Shown here in pieces: positions 15,399 through 22,919 of a stretch of 34,494 bases of DNA; the first letter of the stretch is position 1, and the number at the start of each line of letters is the position of its first letter. The DNA is from Actinomycetes bacterium (GTDB lineage: Bacteria > Actinomycetota > Acidimicrobiia > Acidimicrobiales > RAAP-2), in the NCBI GenBank assembly GCA_021794655.1, contig JAJYQJ010000153.1, forward strand, positions 1-34,494. Reading direction: 5' to 3'. Position numbers and translations under genes: made by a program. Below the pieces are notes generated by a model. It was not told the DNA's origin and did no database searches. It saw only the letters and a program-made list of their open reading frames with translations.

Positions 15399-16688
15399 TT
15401 ACGCATTTGCAAACAATCTACCGGCTTCGACAAGTCCCTCGATCAATACGTTTATGTCGTCTTCGCTGTTGTATAGGGCTATCGACGCCCTTGCGGTAGC
15501 CGCGACGCCCAGTTTGCGCATGAGTGGCTTTGCACAGTGGTGGCCCGGTCGCACACACACACCGTACTGGTCCAAGACCTGTGCAATGTCGTGTGCGTGT
15601 ACGTCACGATACGAAAACGACATGACACCGCCACGATCGTCGCCTGCCGGCGGCCCGAATATCCGGCAGTCATCTCCGAGCTTTTCGCCAATTGATTCAA
15701 GTGCGAACGCGGTGAGGGATCGCTCGTGACTGCGAATCTGGCCCATGCCGATCGATTGCAGGTAGTCGACCGCAGCGGCGAGGCCGACCGCCTCGGCGAT
15801 TGGCGGTGTGCCGGCTTCGAAGCGATCAGGTGGGTCGGCCGGCAAGAACTTTTCGGGTTTCACGTCGAGGATCATGCCGCCGCCGCCAAGGAACGGAGGC
15901 ATTGCCTCGAGGATCGTAGCGTTGGCCCAGAGCACCCCGATCCCTGTCGGCCCCATCATCTTGTGGCCGGAGAACGCCAAGAAATCTGCGCCGAGCTCTT
16001 GGATGTCAACTGGAAGATGCGGAACGGACTGAGCACCGTCAACTACGACGAGCGCGCCGTGGTCGTGTGCAACCTTGCTCATCTCGGTAATCGGGTTGAT
16101 CGTGCCAAGGACGTTTGACATTGCGCTAACGCATACGAGCTTTGCTCCGTCACAGAACTCATCGAAGTTGGACAGGTCCAACCTTCCCGAACCATCAATT
16201 GGAACGTAACGCAACTCGATACCAAGCTCCTCGGAGAGCATTATCCACGGGACGATGTTGGAGTGGTGCTCCATTTCGGTCAGGACGACGACGTCGTTTT
16301 CCTTCAAGTTGGCGTGACCCCAAGAAGATGCGATCAAGTTGAGTGCTTCAGTCGCGTTCTTGGTGAAGACCACTTCTTCTCCGGGGCGAGTCGCTCCGAT
16401 GAACCTACCGACCTTTATCCGGGCTTCCTCGTATAGCCGCGTTGCTTCTTCTGCGGTTGCGTATACGCCACGGTGGACGTTTGCATGTGTCGTCTCGTAG
16501 TACTTCGAGATTGCATCGATGACCGGCCGTGGGGTCAATGAAGTCGCAGCAGAGTCGAGATAGACGATCCGACGGTCGTGAACCCTCTCAGCGAGGATCG
16601 GGAAGTCGCGTCGTAGCTTTTCGACGTCGAGGTAGCCTGAGGCCACCTCGACGTCATCCACCGTCATCGCGCCATCTGTCATATCCAT
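15399..16688 (-). CDS. sufS: cysteine desulfurase SufS
   Basis: Predicted PLP-dependent cysteine desulfurase of about 429 aa, giving persulfide to SufU. Family motifs include YLDSAATSLTPRPVIDAI, TKNATEALNLIASSW, EMEHHSNIVPW, VVDGAQSVPHLPVDI, the PLP lysine in FSGHKMMGPTGIG, RFEAGTPPIAEAVG, and the catalytic cysteine loop RPGHHCAKPLM. The frame is open to 16781, but those residues overlap sufC heavily. ATG 16688 (MDMTDGAMTVDD) is chosen; ATG 16682 or 16667 are alternatives, giving a 14 to 35-nt overlap with the end of the upstream sufC. The overlap suggests coupled translation of sufC, sufS and sufU. Confidence 0.95.
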   Translation of the reverse strand: MDMTDGAMTVDDVEVASGYLDVEKLRRDFPILAERVHDRRIVYLDSAATSLTPRPVIDAISKYYETTHANVHRGVYATAEEATRLYEEARIKVGRFIGATRPGEEVVFTKNATEALNLIASSWGHANLKENDVVVLTEMEHHSNIVPWIMLSEELGIELRYVPIDGSGRLDLSNFDEFCDGAKLVCVSAMSNVLGTINPITEMSKVAHDHGALVVVDGAQSVPHLPVDIQELGADFLAFSGHKMMGPTGIGVLWANATILEAMPPFLGGGGMILDVKPEKFLPADPPDRFEAGTPPIAEAVGLAAAVDYLQSIGMGQIRSHERSLTAFALESIGEKLGDDCRIFGPPAGDDRGGVMSFSYRDVHAHDIAQVLDQYGVCVRPGHHCAKPLMRKLGVAATARASIALYNSEDDINVLIEGLVEAGRLFANA

Positions 16689-17409
16689 ACTCTTGGACCT
16701 CAAGTGAGAGCTCTGGTCCTCCACTGGCGACGACCTTTCCGTCGACCAGGATATGCACGTGGTCTGGTTGGAGGTATTCAAGAATTGCTTGGTAGTGAGT
16801 GACTACCACTACTCCCATCTCCTGGTTCGACTCTTTGACTAGGTTGACTCCTCGTCCAACAGTTCGTAGAGCGTCTATGTCGAGGCCTGAGTCCGTCTCG
16901 TCGAGCACGGCAACGCGCGGTTCCAACAGCGCCATCTGCAAGATCTCGTTTCGCTTCCGCTCACCTCCGGAAAATCCCTGATTCAGATGCCGTTGTGCAA
17001 ACGATGGGTCCATACCGAGTCTTTCCATCCACTCGCTCATCGCAATCCGAACTTCGAGGATCGACAGGTCGTCTTGGCCTTTGCGGGCGGCGACAGCCTG
17101 GCGGAGAAACTGGACTACCGACACTCCGTCGATTGACTCGGGATATTGGAACGCCAGGAAGACCCCTGCTTTTGCTCTGATGTCGGGCGGCCAGAGCGAG
17201 ATATCTTCACCGCTTAGAGCGATCCTGCCTCGGGTGATTCGGTAAGCAGGGTGTCCCATGATCACGGCCGCCAACGTTGACTTGCCGGCGCCGTTTGGAC
17301 CCATAAGAGCGTGGATCTCTCCTGAGGCGACGCTGAGACTCACCCCGTGCAGGATCTCGGTTTCATCGACTGCGGCGTGCAGATCTTCAATCTCGAGGAG
17401 GGGAGCCAC
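16654..17409 (-). CDS. sufC: Fe-S assembly ATPase SufC (canonical copy)
   Basis: Predicted 251-aa SufC. Walker A is GPNGAGKST (37-45), the Q-loop region is FLAFQYPESIDGVSVVQFLRQ, the signature is FSGGERKRNEILQ, Walker B is VAVLDETDSGLDIDALR and the switch histidine is in VVTHYQAIL. The C-terminal DHVHILVDGKVVASGGPEL is classic SufC. Apart from PESIDG in place of PVEIPG, it is much closer to the known family than the plus-strand copy at 14033. It starts the minus-strand sufC-sufS-sufU unit and its end overlaps the sufS start. Start ATG 17409 leaves 42 nt to the divergent debranching-enzyme gene. Confidence 0.95.
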   Translation of the reverse strand: MAPLLEIEDLHAAVDETEILHGVSLSVASGEIHALMGPNGAGKSTLAAVIMGHPAYRITRGRIALSGEDISLWPPDIRAKAGVFLAFQYPESIDGVSVVQFLRQAVAARKGQDDLSILEVRIAMSEWMERLGMDPSFAQRHLNQGFSGGERKRNEILQMALLEPRVAVLDETDSGLDIDALRTVGRGVNLVKESNQEMGVVVVTHYQAILEYLQPDHVHILVDGKVVASGGPELSLEVQEYGYDRWRDDGG

Positions 17410-17451
17410 ACGACCAGTCTAGCGGGTGCCGCTCGTCGCCCGGCTACCGCT

Positions 17452-19668
17452 GTGCAGTTCCAGCCAGTACGCTCCGAGTTCGTGGTTGCCCCGTGGACAT
17501 ACTCTGGCAAGGTTGCCTCACTTGGTGGAAGTGGTGGCGCAGTCGTGTTGGTCGACGAGTCGACGTTTGCAATCAGCGATCCAACTGGGGACATCGTTCC
17601 AGGCGGCGCACAGGGCCTCTTTGTGCGAGACACCCGCATTCTCTCGCGCCTCGAACTAATGATAGACGGCAAGAGCCTGGAGTCGCTCACCGCAGTCAAC
17701 TCGGATCCGTTCTCCGCTACTTTCGTCTCTCGTGCGTCACCAGATCCCGGGCACGCGGACTCAACTTTGATGGTTCTTCGATCCAGGTACGTCGGGCAGG
17801 GTATGAGAGAAGATCTAACGCTTCAGAACTTTGGCGACGAGCCGACGATCTGCATTATTGAGGCTCTCGTTGACGCTGACTTCGCCAATTTGTTCGCAGT
17901 CAAAGAAGGGCGTGCAACCGAACGAAACGGTGACGTCACTCAAGACTTTGACGCTACGACGCTCTCTTTTTCTTACAAGAGAGGATCCGTTACGAGAGGA
18001 GTTAAACTTCGCTTTTCAGCTAGCGATGATAGCGACGCAGCCTCGACGGGTCACCTCATGTCGGCGGACTTGAGTATCTCAAAAGGAATGGTACGAGTAA
18101 ATGTTGTCGTCCCGGCGAGAGGGAAGTGGTCAGGTTGTATGGAGGCGTCTCCGATCATCGAAGAAGAGGTCATCGATCCGCGCTATCGCTGTGGAAAGCC
18201 CGTAGAGCGCTCCGCTCCTTCCGAGCGTTTGGCGGAGTGGAGACAGCGCGTGCCACACGTCAGCACCGACCACGAGGGAGTCCGTCGGGTAATTGCACGC
18301 AGCGCAGAAGACTTGGGAGCGTTGAGGATATTTGACCCGGACTTTCCAGACCGTGTCGTGCTCGCGGCCGGCGCACCGTGGTTCATGACCGTGTTCGGTC
18401 GAGACTCCCTCCTTACGGCGTGGATGGCGCTCTTGGTGGATCCTGACTTGGCGCTCGGAGTTCTCCAGACCCTAGCCCGATTTCAAGGAAAAGAGGTGAA
18501 TCCACGCAACGACGAGCAACCCGGTCGAATCCTGCATGAGATGCGCTTTGGGGAAGCGGCTTCTCTTTCGTTGGGCGGTGGGAACATCTACTACGGGACA
18601 GCGGACGCGACCCCGTTATTTGTCATGCTCTTGGGAGAGCTTCGCCGGTGGGGCCTAGCTGGCGAGATCGTGGACGAGTTGCTCCCGAATGCGGATCGAG
18701 CACTCGCATGGATAAGCGACTTTGGAGATCTCGATGGTGACGGATACGTAGAGTACCGCCGAGCTACCGATCGCGGCCTCGCGAATCAAGGATGGAAGGA
18801 CAGTTGGGATGGAATTCGCTACTTAGACGGGAGGGTAGCGACGGCGCCAATAGCTCTGTGTGAGGTCCAAGCTTACGTCTACGGTGCCTACTTGGCGCGT
18901 GCCCACTTCGCCTACGAAGCCGGGGATGCTGAACTGTTCAACAGCTTTCGAACCAGAGCGAACTCGTTGAAACAAGCTTTCAATAGGGATTTCTGGTTGG
19001 AGGACAGAGGTTGGCTTGCCGTAGGTCTTGATGCCGATAAGAAGCCGATCGATTCCATGACGTCAAACATGGGTCACTGTCTTTGGACGGGGATACTCGA
19101 CGAGGAGAAGGCTAAGGAGGTGGCGAGAAAGCTGCTCTCGCCCGAGATGTTCAGCGGTTGGGGGGTAAGAACGTTGGCGTCGTCGATGGGTGGCTACAAC
19201 CCTGTTAGCTACCACTGCGGGTCTGTCTGGCCCCACGATACGGCAATCGTCGCGGCTGGACTGGCTCGCTACGGCTTCGAAGAGGGAACTCAAAAGCTGG
19301 TGATGGCGCTGTTCGAGGCGGCGACTGCCCAGGGCGGGAGGTTGCCTGAGCTCTTCAGCGGCCTCGATCGTTCAGAACTCGAGGTTCCAGTTGTCTACCC
19401 GACTTCGTGTTCGCCTCAAGCGTGGTCCGCTGCCTCCCCTCTGCTGTGCCTTAGGACACTGCTCAGATTTGACCCGTGGATACCCTATGGCAAGACCTGG
19501 CTAGCTCCGATGGTCCCCCCTGAGTTTGGAAGGTTAAAGGTAGAAGGCATACCGCTTGCCGGAGCGCGAATAGACGTAGAAGTCGAAGACGGCAGTGTTC
19601 GAGTAGATGGGCTTCCAGACTCCGTCGAGCTGATCAGCACCCCCCGCCATCCAGCGACCGCGCTCTAA
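17452..19668 (+). CDS. amylo-alpha-1,6-glucosidase-like glycogen debranching protein
   Basis: Predicted protein of about 738 aa. The N-terminal domain has STFAISDPTGDIVPGGAQGLFVRDTRILSRLEL, the mark of the glycogen-debranching N-terminal domain. The C-terminal half is an (alpha/alpha) barrel, with PWFMTVFGRDSLLTAWMALL, EMRFGEA, YYGTADATPLFVMLLGEL, NQGWKDSWDGIRYLDG and SVWPHDTAIVAAGL. It is likely to act on alpha-1,6 or related glucosidic bonds of storage glucans or oligosaccharides. The frame is open from 17347, but that overlaps sufC, so GTG 17452 is proposed; there is no clear ribosome site and the true start is uncertain by tens of residues. It converges with the next gene with a 1-nt gap. 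No other glycogen genes are in the window. Confidence 0.87.
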   Translation: MQFQPVRSEFVVAPWTYSGKVASLGGSGGAVVLVDESTFAISDPTGDIVPGGAQGLFVRDTRILSRLELMIDGKSLESLTAVNSDPFSATFVSRASPDPGHADSTLMVLRSRYVGQGMREDLTLQNFGDEPTICIIEALVDADFANLFAVKEGRATERNGDVTQDFDATTLSFSYKRGSVTRGVKLRFSASDDSDAASTGHLMSADLSISKGMVRVNVVVPARGKWSGCMEASPIIEEEVIDPRYRCGKPVERSAPSERLAEWRQRVPHVSTDHEGVRRVIARSAEDLGALRIFDPDFPDRVVLAAGAPWFMTVFGRDSLLTAWMALLVDPDLALGVLQTLARFQGKEVNPRNDEQPGRILHEMRFGEAASLSLGGGNIYYGTADATPLFVMLLGELRRWGLAGEIVDELLPNADRALAWISDFGDLDGDGYVEYRRATDRGLANQGWKDSWDGIRYLDGRVATAPIALCEVQAYVYGAYLARAHFAYEAGDAELFNSFRTRANSLKQAFNRDFWLEDRGWLAVGLDADKKPIDSMTSNMGHCLWTGILDEEKAKEVARKLLSPEMFSGWGVRTLASSMGGYNPVSYHCGSVWPHDTAIVAAGLARYGFEEGTQKLVMALFEAATAQGGRLPELFSGLDRSELEVPVVYPTSCSPQAWSAASPLLCLRTLLRFDPWIPYGKTWLAPMVPPEFGRLKVEGIPLAGARIDVEVEDGSVRVDGLPDSVELISTPRHPATAL

Positions 19669-19669
19669 C

Positions 19670-20287
19670 TCACCATCCTCGCTCGATCCACTCGTCGAGG
19701 TGGGGGGACTCCGCTCCAATAGTGGTTGATGCGCCGTGGCCCGGGAGGACGAGGGTTTCCGGGGAGAACCGCGCGAACAGCCGTTCTTCCACGGATCGAA
19801 TAATTGTTGCGAAGTCCGCTCCTTCGAACGACGTGTTTCCCGGCCCCCCTGGGAAGAGCGTGTCGCCAGAGAACAACAGCGGAGTGTTCTCGACTGAGAA
19901 GCACATGGATCCTCGGGTATGGCCTGGTGTGGCCGTAGTGTGGACCCTCAGCTGGCCAACCTCGATGACCGTGTCGTCTTCGAGTAACTCGTCATAAGAG
20001 GGAAGCATGCTCGCGTCTTCAGGGGTTACAGAGACCGATATACCGGCGTCTCGCAGGGCGGGGACCGCTTGTATATGGTCCCAGTGCCCGTGAGTCTCGA
20101 TCACTCGCGACACCTGCAAGGTTCTGCAAGTCTTAAGGAGCAGGTCGTGCTCGTCTGCTGCGTCCACGAGGAGAGACTCTCCTGAGCGTCGGCAACGTAA
20201 GATGTAGACGTTGTTGTCCATCGGACCGACAACAACTTTGTGCACTTCGCAGCTCGCGTCCTCCCAGATCCTCGCTAGTTCGGGCAT
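19670..20287 (-). CDS. MBL-fold hydrolase, glyoxalase II-like
   Basis: Predicted 205-aa metallo-beta-lactamase-fold protein. It has THGHWDH (H66, H68, D70, H71), ATPGHTRGSMCF, FSGDTLFPGGPG and VLPGHGAST, the standard series of metal-binding motifs, in the order seen in hydroxyacylglutathione-hydrolase-like proteins. Thioester hydrolysis, for example of mycothiol adducts in actinobacteria, is a family-level guess. The frame runs on upstream to 20419 with sequence unlike the fold, so ATG 20287 (MPELARIWED) is taken as the start. It lacks a good ribosome site and may be read from a leaderless or short-leader transcript. Confidence 0.88.
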   Translation of the reverse strand: MPELARIWEDASCEVHKVVVGPMDNNVYILRCRRSGESLLVDAADEHDLLLKTCRTLQVSRVIETHGHWDHIQAVPALRDAGISVSVTPEDASMLPSYDELLEDDTVIEVGQLRVHTTATPGHTRGSMCFSVENTPLLFSGDTLFPGGPGNTSFEGADFATIIRSVEERLFARFSPETLVLPGHGASTTIGAESPHLDEWIERGW

Positions 20288-20497
20288 AGGACAATAGTTG
20301 CACAACTTAGACGTTGGACGGGTATCGGATGTGCCTATAGGTAATTGCCGGGCTGACGTGCAGTTCCTCCAATTCCCGAGATTCGCGTCGCCCTGCGACA
20401 TAGAGGTTCTGGTAGACATCGTGGAAAGTCGTTATGCTTCTCAGGCGCTACCCACGAGTTATAAGAACGAGAGAGTCACGAGCTGAAGGGATCTCTG

Positions 20498-21613
20498 ATG
20501 AACTTTGCTTTCAACGAGGAGCAAGAGGAGTTGCGCCGCGCGGTGAGCCGGTTCTTGGTTGAAAAGTCACCCGAGTCCGAAGTTCGCCGGCTCATGGAGA
20601 CAGAGGACGGCTACGACCCGGCCGTTTGGGCCCAGATGGCCGAGCAACTGGGCTTGCAGTCGCTCGCAATTCCGGAGTCATATGGAGGGTCAGGGTTCTC
20701 CTACGTCGAGTTGACGGTGGTGTTGGAGGAGATGGGGGCCGCTTTGTACTGCGGCCCGTACTTAGCGTCAGTCGTGCTCGCCGCGGGCGCCCTTCTTTGT
20801 TGCGCGGACGAAGACGCGAAGAGGGATTATCTGCCGGGGATCGCCGCGGGCAGAAAAATTGCCACTCTGGCCGTTACTGAGGAGAGTGGCAGGTGGGACT
20901 TTGAATCTCTGTCGATGTCGGCCGAGAAGGAAGGGTCCGGTTGGGTATTGAATGGGACCAAGATGTTCGTGCTCGACGGCCACATCGCAGACGTGATCTT
21001 TGTTGTAGCGCGCTCATCTTCTGGACTGAGTCTTTACTCGGTTGACGCAGATGCCAAAGGCTTGACGAGAACTTCGCTTCCAACGATGGACCAGACCCGC
21101 AAGCAGGCACGCTTGGAGTTTTCCGGGACTCCCTGTCGGCTCGTGAGCAAAGAGGGTGGCATAGAAGACGGACTGTCCAAGACGATGGACCTCGTCGCGG
21201 TCGCACTCGCAGCAGAGCAAGTCGGAGGGGCTCAGCACTGCCTCGACATGGCGGTTGAGTATGCGAAGACTCGAATCCAGTTCGGAAGACCTATCGGGAG
21301 CTTCCAGGCGATAAAGCACAAGTGCGCGGACATGTTGTTAGAAGTCGAGTCCGCGAAGTCGGCGGCATACTACGGCGCCTGGGCAGTCGCGGAGGGTTCA
21401 GACGAGCTTCCCGTTGTAGCCAGCCTGGCCAAGTCCTACTGCTCAGAGGCGTATTTCCACGCAGCGGCCGAGAACATTCAGATCCACGGTGGCATCGGAT
21501 TCACCTGGGAACACCCTGCTCATCTCTACTTTAAGAGAGCGAAATCGTCTGAGCTTATGTTTGGAGACCCGGCTTTCCATCGCGAGCTACTCGCGCAGCG
21601 CATTGGCCTGTGA
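20498..21613 (+). CDS. acyl-CoA dehydrogenase
   Basis: Predicted 371-aa FAD-dependent acyl-CoA dehydrogenase, which desaturates acyl-CoA at C2-C3 in fatty-acid or branched-acid breakdown. It shows the N-terminal FNEEQEELRRAVSRFL helix, MAEQLGLQSLAIPESYGGSG, the ATLAVTEESG FAD/substrate segment, ALAAEQVGGAQHCLDMAVEYAKTRIQFGRPIGSFQAIKHKCADM and, near the end, IQIHGGIGFTWEHPAHLYFKRAKSS. A Shine-Dalgarno GAAGGGA (20485-20491) lies 6 nt before the ATG. Which acidic residue is the base cannot be fixed by eye. Its 3' end overlaps the convergent thiE by 27 nt. The substrate class is unknown. Confidence 0.93.
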   Translation: MNFAFNEEQEELRRAVSRFLVEKSPESEVRRLMETEDGYDPAVWAQMAEQLGLQSLAIPESYGGSGFSYVELTVVLEEMGAALYCGPYLASVVLAAGALLCCADEDAKRDYLPGIAAGRKIATLAVTEESGRWDFESLSMSAEKEGSGWVLNGTKMFVLDGHIADVIFVVARSSSGLSLYSVDADAKGLTRTSLPTMDQTRKQARLEFSGTPCRLVSKEGGIEDGLSKTMDLVAVALAAEQVGGAQHCLDMAVEYAKTRIQFGRPIGSFQAIKHKCADMLLEVESAKSAAYYGAWAVAEGSDELPVVASLAKSYCSEAYFHAAAENIQIHGGIGFTWEHPAHLYFKRAKSSELMFGDPAFHRELLAQRIGL

Positions 21614-22246
21614 AGTGGCAATCGACGCCTCAATTGCGTCTCGCATCTTCCTCGCTTCCTCGAAGGGGTTATCTGATTCGGTGAGCGAGCGCACGGATAC
21701 GAAGTGCGTGATTCCTAACGCGAAGAGTTCGCCAACTCGATCGGCGGATACTCCACCGGTGACAAATACCGGCACATCTGCGGACTGTGAGGCGTGTACG
21801 GCGTAGGCAGTGCCGGTGCCACTCCTTCCCGGCTTTGTCGGAGTCGCGACGATTGGCCCAGCTGATATGTAGTCAACCGGTTGGTCCAGCGCTGCTTCGA
21901 GGTCGCCATCGCAGTGCGTCGAAAGCCCAACGATCGCGTCCTTCCCGACGATCTTCCTTGCAACGGCGACCGGGAGATCGTCTTGTCCGACGTGAACGCC
22001 GTCAGCTCCAGCCGCGAGCGCAAGATCTGGCCTGTCGTTCAGTATGAAGGGAACCCCGAGTTCGCTACATAGCTCCTTTAGGAGCACCGCCCGTCTTAGG
22101 ATGCTGCGATCGTCTAGTGACTTTTCCCGGAGCTGAACGATGTCAACGCCGCCTCTAACGCAAAGGGTGACAAAGTCGGCTAGATCAGGCCTGTCTGGAG
22201 TACAGAGATAAAGTCTTCGCTCGGCGAGGTTCCAGTCCATCGGCAC
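21587..22246 (-). CDS. thiE: thiamine-phosphate synthase ThiE
   Basis: Predicted 219-aa TIM-barrel enzyme joining hydroxymethylpyrimidine diphosphate and the thiazole phosphate to give thiamine phosphate. Motifs: VDIVQLREKSLDDR, PFILNDRPDLALAAGADGVHVGQDDLP, IVGLSTHCDGDLEAA, VDYISAGPIVATPTKPGRSGTG and VFVTGGVSADRVGELFALGITHFVSVRSL. Length fits. Standard ThiE often reads ...GxFxTxTK..., matched here by PIVATPTKPGRSGTG. It stands alone, without other thi genes, and overlaps the convergent acyl-CoA dehydrogenase tail. Thiamine diphosphate is the cofactor of AceE coded nearby, though that link may be chance. ATG 22246 and the second ATG at 22240 are both possible starts. Confidence 0.93.
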   Translation of the reverse strand: MPMDWNLAERRLYLCTPDRPDLADFVTLCVRGGVDIVQLREKSLDDRSILRRAVLLKELCSELGVPFILNDRPDLALAAGADGVHVGQDDLPVAVARKIVGKDAIVGLSTHCDGDLEAALDQPVDYISAGPIVATPTKPGRSGTGTAYAVHASQSADVPVFVTGGVSADRVGELFALGITHFVSVRSLTESDNPFEEARKMRDAIEASIATSQANALRE

Positions 22247-22270
22247 CGTCGGATCAACCCGGTTCTAGCG

Positions 22271-22903
22271 TCACGACTTTGGTGACTCGACTGGGCCGGA
22301 CTTTTCTGGGCCGGACTTTTCTGGGCCGGACTTTTCTGGGCCGGACTTGGCTGCGCGTTTGAAGGCCCGGACACGCTCAAGGCTCTCTGGATCTGTGACG
22401 TCGGCGACCGAGATAAAGGTTTCAGGGGCTCCGTAGGGGTGTGTCGCAGCTTCCCATCCTTTGGGGCGCACCCCAAGTTGCTTAGCTAAGAGGGCAGCAA
22501 ATATTCGGGCCTTTTGGGCTCCAAATCCCGGTAGCGCCTCCAGTCTTGCAACTAGTTCACGACCGTCTCTTGCGTCGGCCCAAATACTCTCGGCCTTGCC
22601 ACCGTAGTCTTCTAGAAGCACCTGGCAGACCTGCTGGACTCGACCGGCCATCGACTTAGGGAAACGATGAAGGGCGGGTTTTTGAGAGAAGAGTTCCACA
22701 AAGTCGTCGGGCGGCGTCGACGAGACCGTGAGAGCGTTCAACCGCCCACCCAACCGTTCGGCGAGGATCGACGGTGCTTTGAACGCTCGCTCCAGGGGAA
22801 TCTGCTGATCGAGAACCATCGCTATTAGGAGCGCAAGTGGGTTGCTCGACAAGAGGTCGTCTGCCGATCGGTCGCCGGTCAGATGAAGTGTTGTAGGTCT
22901 CAT
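22271..22903 (-). CDS. HhH-GPD base-excision DNA glycosylase with a repeat tail
   Basis: Predicted 210-aa DNA repair glycosylase of the HhH-GPD superfamily, similar in layout to an actinobacterial subgroup that begins TLHLxxDxxADxLLxxNPLALLxxMxLDQQxP. The helix-hairpin-helix is in LEALPGFGAQKARIFAALLAKQLGVRP, followed by GWEAATHPYGAPETFISVADVTDPESLERVRAFKRA. The last ~20 residues are a KSGPE repeat coded by tandem 15-bp units (22291-22350). The frame can start at TTG 22930, inside aceE, but the family N-terminus begins at ATG 22903, which is preferred. It lies directly downstream of aceE with a 16-nt gap and is probably co-transcribed. Confidence 0.88.
   Translation of the reverse strand: MRPTTLHLTGDRSADDLLSSNPLALLIAMVLDQQIPLERAFKAPSILAERLGGRLNALTVSSTPPDDFVELFSQKPALHRFPKSMAGRVQQVCQVLLEDYGGKAESIWADARDGRELVARLEALPGFGAQKARIFAALLAKQLGVRPKGWEAATHPYGAPETFISVADVTDPESLERVRAFKRAAKSGPEKSGPEKSGPEKSGPVESPKS
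22291..22350 (-). repeat. 15-bp tandem repeat in the glycosylase 3' end
   Basis: CTGGGCCGGACTTTT (plus-strand sense) is repeated exactly at 22291-22305, 22306-22320 and 22321-22335, with a fourth copy at 22336-22350 differing in its last two bases. On the coding strand each unit encodes KSGPE. The unit is a multiple of three, so copy-number change keeps the reading frame. Confidence 0.9.
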
Positions 22904-22919
22904 CTCTTGGATCGGAGGT

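Noticed and set aside
15726-16118. 130-codon plus-strand frame inside sufS
   Set aside because: It is complementary to the well-supported SufS coding sequence, with no ribosome site or family motifs.
20288-20419. N-terminal extension of the glyoxalase II-like protein
   Set aside because: The extra 44 residues do not resemble the MBL fold, and the family start fits ATG 20287.
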